A DNA stretch of 42,431 bases from Vagococcus intermedius (GTDB taxonomy: Bacteria; Bacillota; Bacilli; Lactobacillales; Vagococcaceae). This document shows, piece by piece, positions 7,102-15,294 of the stretch (its first letter is position 1; every line of letters starts with the position of its first letter). The stretch is from positions 1 through 42,431 of the forward strand of contig NZ_CP110233.1 of assembly GCF_029144185.1 (NCBI RefSeq), in the 5' to 3' direction. The position numbers and the translations under genes are program-made. A model generated the notes under the pieces. That model was not told the DNA's origin. It made no database searches and was given only the letters and a program-made list of their open reading frames with translations.

Positions 7102-7293
7102 ATGCCAATGACGATAAAAGAAGCAGAGCAATTGCTTAAGGATTCTGGTTTCATTGAAGTGAAGGGTGGTAAAGGTTCTCACAGAAAGTTTATTAAAGCT
7201 GGATGTACGAGGCCTATGATATTAACTAGTCACGGAAAAGAGCTATCTAGAGTTGTTGAACAATCTGTTTTAAAGGCGGTAGGCTTGAAATAG
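7102..7293 (+). CDS. hicA: HicA-family mRNA interferase toxin
   Basis: A 63-residue HicA toxin with a dsRBD-like fold: MTIKEAEQLLKDSGFIEVKG, GKGSHRKFIKAG (catalytic His in GSH) and a conserved C-terminal PMILTSHGKEL motif. ATG 7102 follows CAGGAGG, and ATG 7108 is an alternative start. HicA cleaves mRNA and tmRNA and is neutralised by HicB, encoded next. The pair lies between late activator and terS, bracketed by two terminators and by an intact and a decayed copy of the same tRNA. It probably stabilises the plasmid prophage or guards against other phages. Confidence 0.9.
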   Translation: MPMTIKEAEQLLKDSGFIEVKGGKGSHRKFIKAGCTRPMILTSHGKELSRVVEQSVLKAVGLK

Positions 7294-7334
7294 CCTATCG
7301 TTACTTTTATAAGTATAAGGAGGTGCAGTCTGAC

Positions 7335-7721
7335 GTGAAAAAAGTATATCCTGCGATATTTGAAGAAGACGAAGTTGGTTACGGTATTTACTTCCCAGAT
7401 GTAGAGGGAGCAGTAACACAAGGTGATTCAATACAAAATGGATTAGAAATGGCTTCAGATGCATTAGGTATTATCTTAGCTGATATGTTAGAAAGCGGAG
7501 AAGATTTGCCAAAAGCTAGTAAAATTAATGAGGTTAGTTACGAAGAAAATGAACAATTTGTTACCCTTGTATCTGTTGATTTAACAGATTATTTAAAAGA
7601 CGGAAAGTTAGATAAGAAAACAATAACGATTCCACATTGGTTGAACATGAGAGCCAAGCAATCAGGGATTAATTTTTCTGAAACGCTAACTACAGCTTTA
7701 GAAAATAAGTTAAATTTATAA
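7335..7721 (+). CDS. hicB: HicB-family antitoxin
   Basis: A 128-residue HicB antitoxin. The N-terminal partial RNase H-like domain is clear (KKVYPAIFEEDEVGYGIYFP, DVEGAVTQGD, ASDALGIILADMLESG). The C-terminal 35 residues form a ribbon-helix-helix-like DNA-binding part (IPHWLNMRAKQSGINFSETL). The GTG start at 7335 follows AAGGAGG; the earlier GTG at 7323 falls in the ribosome-binding site. It binds and blocks HicA and probably autoregulates the pair. The order toxin then antitoxin is typical for hicAB. Confidence 0.9.
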   Translation: MKKVYPAIFEEDEVGYGIYFPDVEGAVTQGDSIQNGLEMASDALGIILADMLESGEDLPKASKINEVSYEENEQFVTLVSVDLTDYLKDGKLDKKTITIPHWLNMRAKQSGINFSETLTTALENKLNL

Positions 7722-7729
7722 TTAATTAG

Positions 7730-7757
7730 GCATTCACTTAATGTGAGTGCTTTTTTT
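7730..7757 (+). terminator. Rho-independent terminator after hicB
   Basis: GCATTCAC-TTAAT-GTGAGTGC, 8 pairs with one G-U, followed by seven T. Confidence 0.85.
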
Positions 7758-7770
7758 ATGCAATAAATCA

Positions 7771-7844
7771 GGACTTTTAACTTAGTTAGTCAGCGTAAAT
7801 GGCTCACAACCGTTCGATCGAAGGTTCGAGTTATACAAGATCCA
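7771..7844 (+). pseudogene. Decayed copy of the CAT tRNA
   Basis: Aligns along its whole length with the tRNA at 6854-6927, sharing GGAC-TTTA, AAATGGCTCA, AACCGTTCG and GGTTCGAG, but with many changes. The acceptor has a C-A mismatch, the D arm and T stem no longer pair well (GAAGG against TTATA), and the anticodon position reads CAC. It is unlikely to be functional. Confidence 0.8.
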
Positions 7845-7900
7845 TGAGACATTATATTTGTGGGGAATAAGAATGGTGAGAAGTTATAAGACTGATTGAA

Positions 7901-7928
7901 GCATAATCTTAATAGGTTGTGCTTTTTT
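7901..7928 (+). terminator. Rho-independent terminator before the terminase module
   Basis: GCATAATCT-TAAT-AGGTTGTGC with two G-U pairs, then six T. It resembles the terminator at 7009-7036 in position relative to its tRNA copy. Confidence 0.7.
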
Positions 7929-7961
7929 ATTATTGATAAAAATAGTTGAGGAGAATCTAGT

Positions 7962-8243
7962 ATGGTTAACTTATATAACGGTAAGCATGATAAAGGTATA
8001 ACAGCTAAAGAAGCGTCTAATCATTGGTACTTATCATTAGATTCTACTTATCCAAATGGGGATAAAAGAGTGAGGTCGACTAGATTAATGAGGTCAGCTC
8101 GGTTGATAGAAATGAATGAGGAAGCTACACCAAAAGAAATAGATAGGTATAAATTTATTTATTTAGGATATGGTGTATTTGGTAGTAAAGGATTCTTAGA
8201 CGAGGTTGAATTAATAATCAGGCAAATTAAACGTAATCAATAA
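7962..8243 (+). CDS. Hypothetical phage protein upstream of terS (93 aa)
   Basis: Starts at ATG 7962 after TTGAGGAGAATCTAGT. 93 residues, basic, without signal or membrane segment; motifs include NHWYLSLDSTYPNGDKR and RYKFIYLGYGVFGSKGFLDE. It precedes the small terminase gene by 35 nt. Not recognised. Confidence 0.7.
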   Translation: MVNLYNGKHDKGITAKEASNHWYLSLDSTYPNGDKRVRSTRLMRSARLIEMNEEATPKEIDRYKFIYLGYGVFGSKGFLDEVELIIRQIKRNQ

Positions 8244-8278
8244 ATAGAAGGTGTATTGGAAGGTGGTGAGGTTATGAC

Positions 8279-9043
8279 ATGAAGGATTGGGAATTAGCAT
8301 ATAAAGATTATGAATCCGGTATGAAGTATAAAGAGGTAGCTGATAAGTATGGGAAATCTGTTAATACCATTAAATCGTGGAAGTCTCGTTACTGGAATGA
8401 TATAGAACATACTACAAATAAGGTTGCAACCAATGATAAAAAGGTGTGCACACAAAAAGAAAAGGTTGCACACAAAGAAGAAGTGGCAAATGAGGTTGTT
8501 AATGACGGAACGGAAGATATAACGGACTTAAATAAGTATTACGGAATATCGGAACAACAAAGACGCTTTGCTGATAATTACATTGAGAATCCTAATATTT
8601 ATCAATCAGCAGTCAAAGCAGGGTATAGTGAAACTTATGCCAATTCTTTAGGTTATAAACTATTGGGAATTATTGGGATTAGAAATTATATCAATGATAG
8701 ATTGGCAGTTATTAATCACAATAAGATAGCTACTCAAGAAGAGATACTCCGAGGACTCACAAGAACGTTTAACCGTGAAGAAGAAGAGCACCAAGTTGTT
8801 ACTTTGAGGTCTAAAACTGAAAAATGGATACCAACAGGTGAAGATGGTCAATTAAAGAAAATGGTAGTCGAAACAGAAGAGCCTAAAGTGGTGTCGTTTC
8901 CTACTAGAGTTAGCGATTCTACCAGAGCAGCTGATTTACTACTGAAAAGGTTGTTAGCAACAGATGAGCCGCAAGAGTTTGAAGATGACGGTTTCTTAGC
9001 AGCTTTAGAGTCTGAAGGTGAAGAATTGTGGCCGCAAGAGTAA
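8279..9043 (+). CDS. terS: Terminase small subunit
   Basis: DNA-recognition subunit of the packaging motor, 254 residues. An N-terminal helix-turn-helix ([20 protein letters not shown]) is followed by a charged linker rich in Lys/Glu, then the Terminase_2 domain from about residue 88 ([34 protein letters not shown]). The acidic C-terminal tail probably contacts the large subunit. It starts at ATG 8279 after GGAAGGTGGTGAGG, and its last 16 nt overlap terL. Confidence 0.9.
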   Translation: MKDWELAYKDYESGMKYKEVADKYGKSVNTIKSWKSRYWNDIEHTTNKVATNDKKVCTQKEKVAHKEEVANEVVNDGTEDITDLNKYYGISEQQRRFADNYIENPNIYQSAVKAGYSETYANSLGYKLLGIIGIRNYINDRLAVINHNKIATQEEILRGLTRTFNREEEEHQVVTLRSKTEKWIPTGEDGQLKKMVVETEEPKVVSFPTRVSDSTRAADLLLKRLLATDEPQEFEDDGFLAALESEGEELWPQE

Positions 9044-10323
9044 AAAAATCTTTATTTAAATTCAAACCATTTAGTCGAAAACAAAAACAAGTTCTAACTT
9101 GGTGGACTAGTAAAAGTGCTGTTAAAGATAAAGATGGCATTATAGCAGATGGGGCTATTCGTTCTGGTAAAACTGTCTCAATGTCTTTAGCTTATGTAAT
9201 GTGGGCTATGTCAACGTTTAACGATAAGAACTTAGGGATGGCAGGTAAAACGATAGGTTCATTCAGACGTAACGTTTTGTTCTGGTTAAAACTAATGTTA
9301 GTATCTCGTGGATATAAGATTAAAGACCATCGTGCTGATAATATGCTAGAGGTTACACGAAAAGGAATAACAAACTATTTCTATATATTCGGTGGTAAAG
9401 ATGAAAGGTCACAAGATTTAATTCAAGGTATCACTTTAGCAGGAATGTTTTTCGATGAAGTTGTGTTAATGCCAGAATCATTTGTTAACCAAGCCACTGG
9501 ACGTTGTTCGGAAGACGGTTCTAAGTTTTGGTTTAACTGTAACCCGGAAGGACCATACCACTGGTTCAAATTAAACTGGATTGATAAAGCTAAAGAAAAG
9601 AACGTAGTTTATCTACATTTTACGATGGATGATAACTTAAGTTTATCCGAATCAATCAAGAAACGTTATCGCTCTATGTATTCGGGAGTATTTTATAAAC
9701 GTTATATTCAAGGTTTGTGGAGTGTTGCTGAAGGTGTTATTTATGATATGTTTGACTCTATTAAGCATACCTACAATGAATTAAAGAGTTCTTTTACTAA
9801 AGATTGTTACGTGAGCATTGACTACGGTACTCAAAACGCAACAGTCTTTTTATTATGGCGAAAAGGTGTAGATGCTATATGGTACTGTGAAAAAGAGTAT
9901 TACTATTCTGGAAGAGATAACAAGAAACAGAAGACAGACAAAGAGTTTGCTAGTGATTTAGAAACTTTTATCGAAGGTTATCCAGTTAAAGAAGTAATTA
10001 TTGACCCTTCTGCTGCTTCTTTCATAGCAGAAGTTAAAGAGAGAAAAATAAGAGTTAAAAAAGCTAAAAATGATGTATTAGACGGCATTAGGTTTGTAGC
10101 TTCATTGTTAAACAGTGAAAAAATTATGTTTAATGAGTCATGTAAGAATACGATTGGTGAGTTTAACTCTTATGTTTGGGATAAAAAAGCTTCAGATAAA
10201 GGGGAAGATAAACCAATTAAAGAACATGATCATGCCATGGATGCCGTTAGATATTTTTGTTATACGATAATAGCTAATAATACAGTGGCTAAATTGACCA
10301 AAAAACCAACGTGGCTTAGATAG
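9028..10323 (+). CDS. terL: Terminase large subunit (packaging ATPase-nuclease)
   Basis: The 431-residue motor that translocates and cuts phage DNA. It starts GTG 9028 inside terS. ATPase motifs: [15 protein letters not shown] near residues 42-56 (Walker A) and [11 protein letters not shown] near 144-154 (Walker B with catalytic Glu). RNase H-like nuclease acidic residues lie in [13 protein letters not shown] (about 267), [11 protein letters not shown] (about 325) and [12 protein letters not shown] (about 406). The length is normal for the SPP1-like family and no motif is missing. Confidence 0.95.
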   Translation: MAARVKKSLFKFKPFSRKQKQVLTWWTSKSAVKDKDGIIADGAIRSGKTVSMSLAYVMWAMSTFNDKNLGMAGKTIGSFRRNVLFWLKLMLVSRGYKIKDHRADNMLEVTRKGITNYFYIFGGKDERSQDLIQGITLAGMFFDEVVLMPESFVNQATGRCSEDGSKFWFNCNPEGPYHWFKLNWIDKAKEKNVVYLHFTMDDNLSLSESIKKRYRSMYSGVFYKRYIQGLWSVAEGVIYDMFDSIKHTYNELKSSFTKDCYVSIDYGTQNATVFLLWRKGVDAIWYCEKEYYYSGRDNKKQKTDKEFASDLETFIEGYPVKEVIIDPSAASFIAEVKERKIRVKKAKNDVLDGIRFVASLLNSEKIMFNESCKNTIGEFNSYVWDKKASDKGEDKPIKEHDHAMDAVRYFCYTIIANNTVAKLTKKPTWLR

Positions 10324-10333
10324 GAGTGACAAA

Positions 10334-11722
10334 GTGGCAATTAAAATGGATAGAGAGTTAGCAGGAGACGTTAACAAGCCCTCAGCAGAAGTTTTGGCTT
10401 ATTGTATTGCTGAACATTTAAAAGAAGTAGACAGACTTAATAATTTATCTGATTATTATGATGGGAAGCATGAAATATTAACACGTAAGAAAGAAAGCAG
10501 TAAAGAATTAACAAACGTCATGATCAATAACGCTAAGTACGTTACTGATCTTAATGTCGGCTTTACATTCGGTAATCCAATCGCATACACACCAGGTAAA
10601 GAAAATAATATTGAAGAAGTTATTGAGGTGTTCGATGAAATTGGTATCAAGAAACATGATAGAGAGCTGGGAAAAGACCTTTCAGTTTTTGGCATAGGTC
10701 ATGAACTCCATTACTTATCATTGCATAAAGATAAAATAGTACCTAAAATCGCTTGTATTGATCCTAGAGGTATCTTTTTGGTGACAGATGATACAGTTGA
10801 TAGCAATTCTTTGTTTGCGGTTAGATACATCGAAAAGTTCGATTTAAAAAGTGAATCAATTGGCTATCACGTAGAAGTTTACACAGAGAATTGGGTAATC
10901 GTTTATAAAGTAAAAGATTTAGAGTTTAAACAATATGAAGTTTTAAAAGCAAGTCAACATTATTACAACGCGGTTCCAGTAATAGAATTTAGAAACAACG
11001 AAGAAAAGCAAGGCGACTGGGAACAAGCTATCTCGCTAATGAATGCTTATAACGTTCTTCAATCAGACCGAATAAACGACAAAGAAGCGTTTATTGATGC
11101 GATATTAGTATTGTATGGCTTCAGTTTAGAAGAAGATGACGGCAACCAGGGCGGTGGAGACATCGTTATTAATGCGCCTAGCAAAGCAGACGGTGCAGAT
11201 GTTGGCTATCTTACTAAAACCTTTAGCGAATCAGATGTACAAGTATTATCTAAGTCAATTGAAAAAGATATTCATAAGGTGACGTATACACCTAATCTAA
11301 ACGATGAAAGTTTCGCGGGCACGATTTCGGGAGAGGCCATGAAATACAAGTTATTCGGCTTGTTACAACTATTAGTAACTAAGACTGGTTACTTTGAAGA
11401 TGGTGTACGTCAACGATTAGAGCTAATGGAGAATGTTCTGACTGTGCAGGGGAAGCATGTAGACGTTTCAGGAACTAAGATTAACTTTAAGCCGAATTTA
11501 CCAATCAATAAAAAGGAAATTGTTGAAATGATAAGAGACTCACAGGAGTTTATCCCTCTGTTAGTTAGTCTAGGTTGGTTAGATGATATTGATGATCCAA
11601 AGGAGGTTATTGACATGTTGCAAGAACAAAAAGAACAAGCTGTTGAATTGAATAAAAAAGCAATAGGCGATAGTTCACCTAGTTTTAACTACCAAGATCA
11701 TGAGCCGGAGGACAATGAATGA
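10334..11722 (+). CDS. Portal protein (SPP1 gp6-like)
   Basis: A 462-residue portal that forms the DNA entry ring at one capsid vertex and docks the terminase. It starts GTG 10334 after TAGGAGTGACAAA. Recognisable stretches are LNVGFTFGNPIAYTPG, IACIDPRGIFLV, GDWEQAISLMNAYNVLQSDR and SFAGTISGEAMKYKLFGLLQ (the long portal helix region). The C-terminal tail is acidic (YQDHEPEDNE). Its stop overlaps the start of the next small gene by 4 nt. Confidence 0.93.
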   Translation: MAIKMDRELAGDVNKPSAEVLAYCIAEHLKEVDRLNNLSDYYDGKHEILTRKKESSKELTNVMINNAKYVTDLNVGFTFGNPIAYTPGKENNIEEVIEVFDEIGIKKHDRELGKDLSVFGIGHELHYLSLHKDKIVPKIACIDPRGIFLVTDDTVDSNSLFAVRYIEKFDLKSESIGYHVEVYTENWVIVYKVKDLEFKQYEVLKASQHYYNAVPVIEFRNNEEKQGDWEQAISLMNAYNVLQSDRINDKEAFIDAILVLYGFSLEEDDGNQGGGDIVINAPSKADGADVGYLTKTFSESDVQVLSKSIEKDIHKVTYTPNLNDESFAGTISGEAMKYKLFGLLQLLVTKTGYFEDGVRQRLELMENVLTVQGKHVDVSGTKINFKPNLPINKKEIVEMIRDSQEFIPLLVSLGWLDDIDDPKEVIDMLQEQKEQAVELNKKAIGDSSPSFNYQDHEPEDNE

Positions 11723-11850
11723 AAAAGATGATTGATAGCATAAAAACTATTGTATCTCCATTTAGTATGCTAGCTATTTTAATAGCCTTTTTAATGTTAT
11801 TAGTCAAGATATTAGAGGCTTTTTGGTCATTTTTAGGTACAATTCTATGA
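11719..11850 (+). CDS. Small membrane-anchored protein between portal and Prp (43 aa)
   Basis: A short gene joined by ATGA overlaps to portal upstream (11719-11722) and Prp downstream (11847-11850). It encodes 43 residues with a short basic start (MKKMIDSIKTIVSP) and one strong hydrophobic helix (MLAILIAFLMLLVKILEAF). The double overlap argues that it is translated. Function unknown. Confidence 0.7.
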   Translation: MKKMIDSIKTIVSPFSMLAILIAFLMLLVKILEAFWSFLGTIL

Positions 11851-12155
11851 TAATTGCCACATTTTACAAAATAAGAGAACATTATACATCATTTTCAATT
11901 ACTGGACATGCTGGATATGCTGAATATGGGTTTGATATTGTGTGTGCAAGTGTATCTTCATTAACTATTGCTACAGTGAAATCACTGATTACTAATGTAG
12001 GTACACCATGTGAATACGACATTAAAAAGGGAAGCATAATAGTTTCGATATTAGCGAATAATGAGAATACAGATTTATTAGTACAAACATTAGTAGATGG
12101 ATTGAGGGATATTGAGGATGAATATCCTGAAAATATTAAAGTGAAAATTGAATAG
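11847..12155 (+). CDS. prp: Phage-encoded Prp cysteine protease
   Basis: A 102-residue protein of the ribosomal-processing cysteine protease family. Catalytic His is in TGHAGYAEYG (about residue 18) and catalytic Cys in DIVCASVSSL (about residue 30). In Firmicutes Prp removes the N-terminal extension of ribosomal protein L27 at a motif like LNLQFFA, and in staphylococcal phages it cleaves capsid and scaffold at similar motifs. This phage carries its own copy beside the portal. Its scaffold (KINLQIFND), capsid (QLDLQMFSE) and tail tube (KTDLQLFAD) N-termini look like substrates. The ATG 11847 start overlaps the previous stop; the in-frame TTG at 11823 is unlikely. Confidence 0.9.
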   Translation: MIIATFYKIREHYTSFSITGHAGYAEYGFDIVCASVSSLTIATVKSLITNVGTPCEYDIKKGSIIVSILANNENTDLLVQTLVDGLRDIEDEYPENIKVKIE

Positions 12156-12194
12156 CAAGCTGTTAATTTAAAGTATTTATACGAGATAGTGAAG

Positions 12195-12223
12195 TTTATT
12201 TTAGTGTATTATTTAGGTATAAT
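12195..12223 (+). promoter_or_regulatory. Candidate private promoter of the membrane-protein moron
   Basis: A perfect -10 TATAAT (12218-12223) lies 21 nt before the start codon. The -35 is weak (TTTATT, 12195-12200, 17-nt spacer). The position suggests expression independent of the late operon. Confidence 0.5.
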
Positions 12224-12244
12224 CTCATCAAGGGAGTGTTGTTG

Positions 12245-13087
12245 ATGAAAAAAATAGTAAAAAATATTTTTGGAAATTGGAAAATCATAGTTTTTGTAAT
12301 GATTGTTATACCTATTTTTATAGGTATACTGTTGTTGTTGATAGACTATGTTCCTCTTTTGAAGAGAATACCGGGTAGTAATGGTGATTGGCTAGGTTTT
12401 TGGGGTGGATATATAGGTGCTGCTATGGGAGTATTAGGCGCTTACTATATTATGAAAAAGCAAATAGAATCAGACAAAGAAAGCATTCTTTACTTAGGTA
12501 TTTTTAAGAAAGAGAACATAAAAATTTTGAAAGGAATAGATATTGTAAATGGATCTCGTATTGAAACTGGTGTCGATTTTAGTAGCATTACGATGCCTCT
12601 TATAAATGCAGGAAAAGGACCTATATTTGATATAGAATATTCATTTGAGATTGATAATTTAAATCACTTGATAAAATCATACGAAAAAAGAGAGGAGTTA
12701 AGAGATATACAATTAACAAATGAATTCATAAAGTTTACTAGTATTGACAATTACAGAGAAGAAGTTGATACATATTTAGAGATTTATCCATTTATAAAAT
12801 TAGGAGGATTTTTATTACCAAATGATACTTTAGCCATTCATTTACCAAACTATATTCAAATTTTGTTAACATATCCTTTGACTTCTTACAATTTATTACA
12901 AATTGTAATGAAAGATAAAATTTTCCCTAAATTTAAATTATATGTAACTTATAAAGATGCAAATAATAATAATAAATTAGATGTTTTTACAATAGAAAAA
13001 GGGAACTATTACATGGATACTGAAACATTGTTAAGTACATTGGAATTATATAGTACAGAGCATATATCTCAAGATAACAATAAATAG
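12245..13087 (+). CDS. Membrane-anchored moron inside the head operon
   Basis: A 280-residue protein of unknown function inserted between Prp and the gp7-like head gene. It starts at ATG 12245 after AAGGGAGTG. Two N-terminal membrane helices (IIVFVMIVIPIFIGILLLLI, then WLGFWGGYIGAAMGVLGAYY) flank a short loop with the motif SNGDWLGFW. A large soluble domain of about 210 residues follows, with beta-rich stretches (SRIETGVDFSSITMPLINAG, LGGFLLPNDTLAIHLPNY). The SNGDWLGFWGGY pattern recurs in membrane proteins of Firmicutes and their phages. Its own -10 box, higher AT content and lack of a structural role mark it as a moron. Exclusion or abortive-infection function is a guess from context. Confidence 0.75.
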   Translation: MKKIVKNIFGNWKIIVFVMIVIPIFIGILLLLIDYVPLLKRIPGSNGDWLGFWGGYIGAAMGVLGAYYIMKKQIESDKESILYLGIFKKENIKILKGIDIVNGSRIETGVDFSSITMPLINAGKGPIFDIEYSFEIDNLNHLIKSYEKREELRDIQLTNEFIKFTSIDNYREEVDTYLEIYPFIKLGGFLLPNDTLAIHLPNYIQILLTYPLTSYNLLQIVMKDKIFPKFKLYVTYKDANNNNKLDVFTIEKGNYYMDTETLLSTLELYSTEHISQDNNK

Positions 13088-13099
13088 GTAGGTGATTAT

Positions 13100-14188
13100 C
13101 TGAATAAAAAGAGAATAACTTATTGGGTTAGACGTTCACTTGAACAAGAAGAAAATATTTTTGAAGATTCTGAACGTATAGAAAATTTTATAATAAAAGC
13201 TTACGACAAGGTGCAAAGATACCTTATTGAAGAAGTTAACAAGCTGTACAAACGATATCGTGGAAAACATGATATGAGTGATAGCACCGTTAAACAAATT
13301 CTTAATACATCCGTCGGATCAGAAGAATTAGTGAAACTCCATGCTATGGCCCAATCAGTAGAAGATGAAGGTATTTCAAGACAAGCCAAAGCTTACTTGG
13401 AAGGACTTTCTTTACAACATAGAATAACAAGACTAGAGGACTTAAAAGCTAAGTCCTTTTTAGTTTCTAAAAAAATAGCTGATGTACAGCTAAAAAGAAG
13501 TACAGATTTTTATATTGATACAATTTATGAATCATATAATCAAGCATCCGTAGAATCAATTATTTTACAAACAGACAAATCCTATACTGTGCATGATGAT
13601 GGTAAATATAAATCATATACAATTAAAGATGGCAAGCCAGTGATAGAGATTGTCAATGAAGACAATCATAAAGTGGAAAGGACTATTTTGATTACTGAGG
13701 AGCCACATACCATTGAATTTAGAGAGCTTTCAACCAAATATGTTAAGAATATTTTAGAGTCGCATTGGCAAGGTGCAAATTATTCAAAGCGTATATGGAA
13801 CGATACGGATTTATTAGCTAAAAGGTTAGAGGAGCTATTTACCGTTGAAGCTATGACAGGCATGTCTGAAATAGACATGACAAAAGCAATAGCAAAAGAG
13901 TTTAATCAATCATTTAATGTAGCACGTAGATTAATTAGAACTGAAGCAAATTATATGGCTGGTCAAGCTAAGATAAAAGGTTGGTTAGAGCATGGTGTTA
14001 AAGAGTATGTGATCGTCGCTGTGTTGGATTTTAGAACGTCTGAAAAGTGCCAGGGGCAGGACGGTAAACGATATAAAGTTAAAGATGCAGTAGTCGGGGA
14101 GAATTATCCACCATTCCACCCTTTTGTAGATCGGTCGCGCGTGCTTACTTTGGAGAACAATCGTTACGTGGCGACCGGAAAGCAATAG
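13100..14188 (+). CDS. Minor head protein, SPP1 gp7/MuF type (zero-frame product)
   Basis: A head-morphogenesis protein located near the portal in SPP1-like capsids. Protein-like sequence begins well upstream of GTG 13211: NKKRITYWVRRSLEQEEN is typical of gp7 N-termini. The best start is CTG 13100, 4-5 nt after GGTAGGTGATT, giving 362 residues; this non-canonical start is inferred. The MuF core is at about residues 205-342 (WNDTDLLAKRLEELFTVEAM, LIRTEANYMAGQAKIKGWLE, YVIVAVLDFRTSEKCQ, YPPFHPF). The conserved Cys-Arg-Ser expected after HPF lies in the -1 frame. In the zero frame the protein ends with an unrelated 20-residue tail. A slippery heptamer and stem sit exactly at the break. Confidence 0.85.
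   Translation: MNKKRITYWVRRSLEQEENIFEDSERIENFIIKAYDKVQRYLIEEVNKLYKRYRGKHDMSDSTVKQILNTSVGSEELVKLHAMAQSVEDEGISRQAKAYLEGLSLQHRITRLEDLKAKSFLVSKKIADVQLKRSTDFYIDTIYESYNQASVESIILQTDKSYTVHDDGKYKSYTIKDGKPVIEIVNEDNHKVERTILITEEPHTIEFRELSTKYVKNILESHWQGANYSKRIWNDTDLLAKRLEELFTVEAMTGMSEIDMTKAIAKEFNQSFNVARRLIRTEANYMAGQAKIKGWLEHGVKEYVIVAVLDFRTSEKCQGQDGKRYKVKDAVVGENYPPFHPFVDRSRVLTLENNRYVATGKQ
14119..14177 (+). promoter_or_regulatory. Candidate -1 frameshift signal in the MuF gene
   Basis: The heptamer C CCT TTT (14119-14125) fits X XXY YYZ in the reading frame. After a 6-nt spacer, CGGTCGC (14132-14138) pairs perfectly with GCGACCG (14171-14177), and CGT (14140-14142) with ACG (14166-14168) can extend the stem. 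This is a GC-rich structure in an AT-rich genome. A -1 slip there resumes PF-CRSVARAYFGE, the expected MuF continuation. Confidence 0.6.
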
Positions 14189-14772
14189 ATAGAATTACAG
14201 GAGAAGATTTTACGATTAAACAGGCAACTACATATCGTGAATGGGAGAAGATTTTATTAGATCGTCATGGTGAGAAAAATTTAAATATCGCTAAGAAGAA
14301 AGTTAAAAATTATCGTGCTGATTTAGCTAAATTTACTAAGTATAATTCCATTATTGGTACCGACAACATGCCTAAATCATTCGATAAGTTCCAAGAAATG
14401 AAGTATAATGATGATAGTAAGTGGGAACAACTTAAAGATAATTATTTTGTTAAGTCTCGATTAAAAGATGGTCAATACAGTTCAGCTATTAATCCAGATA
14501 AACAAGCGCCACATATGAAATATACAGTTAAAAAAGGAAAAAGCTATTTTGATGATGATGTAGATATTCAAGAGTTATTTGATAAGTATGCTGGTACTGG
14601 TAACGTTGAAAGGGATAGGAACGGGAGAAGTAACAAAGAAATAGTTCATGCTAGAGAATTTGAAGGAATAGCAGCCAATCAAGGTTATGAAAGCAAAACA
14701 AATTACTTCAAGATACACTACTCAAAAAAACGAACACATATTGTTCCGTATGAAGGGAGAAATCAAGAATGA
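14125..14772 (+). CDS. MuF C-terminal continuation with Ntox50-like toxin domain
   Basis: An open frame of 215 codons, -1 relative to the MuF gene, continuing CRSVARAYFGEQSLRGDRKA and TTYREWEKILLDRHGEKN (usual gp7 C-terminal region), then a linker. From about 14486 there is a domain like polymorphic toxin type 50: INPDKQAPHM, FDDDVDIQELFDKYAGTGNV, and the signature YFKIHYSKKRTHIVP (HxVP). MuF toxins are carried in temperate phage heads. The fused product would have about 557 residues. There is no ribosome-binding site for independent translation of the whole part, though ATG 14368 could start a shorter toxin-only protein. Either a programmed frameshift or a one-base T deletion explains the split. 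Confidence 0.8.
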   Translation, partial: CRSVARAYFGEQSLRGDRKAIDRITGEDFTIKQATTYREWEKILLDRHGEKNLNIAKKKVKNYRADLAKFTKYNSIIGTDNMPKSFDKFQEMKYNDDSKWEQLKDNYFVKSRLKDGQYSSAINPDKQAPHMKYTVKKGKSYFDDDVDIQELFDKYAGTGNVERDRNGRSNKEIVHAREFEGIAANQGYESKTNYFKIHYSKKRTHIVPYEGRNQE

Positions 14773-14969
14773 ATCTTCATCAATATCTTGGTAAAAAAAT
14801 AAAAGTTACATTTACTGACAATCAAGTTTTAAGTGGATTCTGCAATAGTTTCACTGGCAAGCTTGATACTGATGATGAACTTTATGATGAAATTACAATT
14901 GAAACTGATAAACATAAGTATGTCGGCTTCAACGAAAATGAAGTAAAAGAAATCGAAATAATCAACTAA
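14769..14969 (+). CDS. Small Sm-like protein, candidate immunity to the MuF toxin
   Basis: Starts at ATG 14769, overlapping the toxin stop by ATGA, so translation is coupled. 66 residues form a predicted small beta barrel: LHQYLGKKIKVTFTDNQVLS, GFCNSFTGKLDTDDELYDEI, YVGFNENEVKEIEII, a pattern like LSM/Sm-fold phage proteins. It is followed by a terminator, so it is the last gene of this transcription unit. Position directly after a toxin domain suggests an immunity protein, but similar proteins also occur without toxins. Confidence 0.65.
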   Translation: MNLHQYLGKKIKVTFTDNQVLSGFCNSFTGKLDTDDELYDEITIETDKHKYVGFNENEVKEIEIIN

Positions 14970-14971
14970 TG

Positions 14972-15005
14972 GCATTTAACCAATAAAAGGTTAAGTGCTA
15001 TTTTT
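14972..15005 (+). terminator. Terminator or attenuator before the scaffold-capsid genes
   Basis: GCATTTAACC pairs with GGTTAAGTGC (one G-U) around a 7-nt loop, followed by TATTTTT. It would partly uncouple the toxin unit from capsid genes. Confidence 0.75.
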
Positions 15006-15031
15006 GTACTAAAAATTAAGGAGTGATCTAT

Positions 15032-15133
15032 ATGGATAATGAACTTAATAAGAAAGTTGAATACCTACTAAATGAAGTTGATAGATTAAGACATCAAGTT
15101 GACTATTTAGAAACTATTATTAAACTAAAGTAA
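15032..15133 (+). CDS. Very small coiled-coil protein (33 aa)
   Basis: ATG 15032 follows TAAGGAGTGATCTAT, an excellent ribosome-binding site. 33 residues are all predicted helix with heptad hydrophobics (YLLNEVDRLRHQVDYLETII). It is probably real but of unknown function. The 160 nt between it and the scaffold gene show no other gene. Confidence 0.65.
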   Translation: MDNELNKKVEYLLNEVDRLRHQVDYLETIIKLK

Positions 15134-15294
15134 TTTAAGACTAATTTTTTTATTTTGTCCTAAGTATGACGTTAAAAACTACTTAAAACAATCGTACATG
15201 GGATTTTAATGCATAACATCGTTTAGAGGGCTTTGAGGCGTTCTGAGTGGTGTTTTTATTATGTTTAAATCGTGTGTGGGAAAAGGAGAAAAAA

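Noticed and set aside
13211-13213. GTG 13211 as start of the MuF gene
   Set aside because: The upstream frame to 13100 reads like a gp7 N-terminus and has a ribosome-binding site, so this start would truncate the protein.
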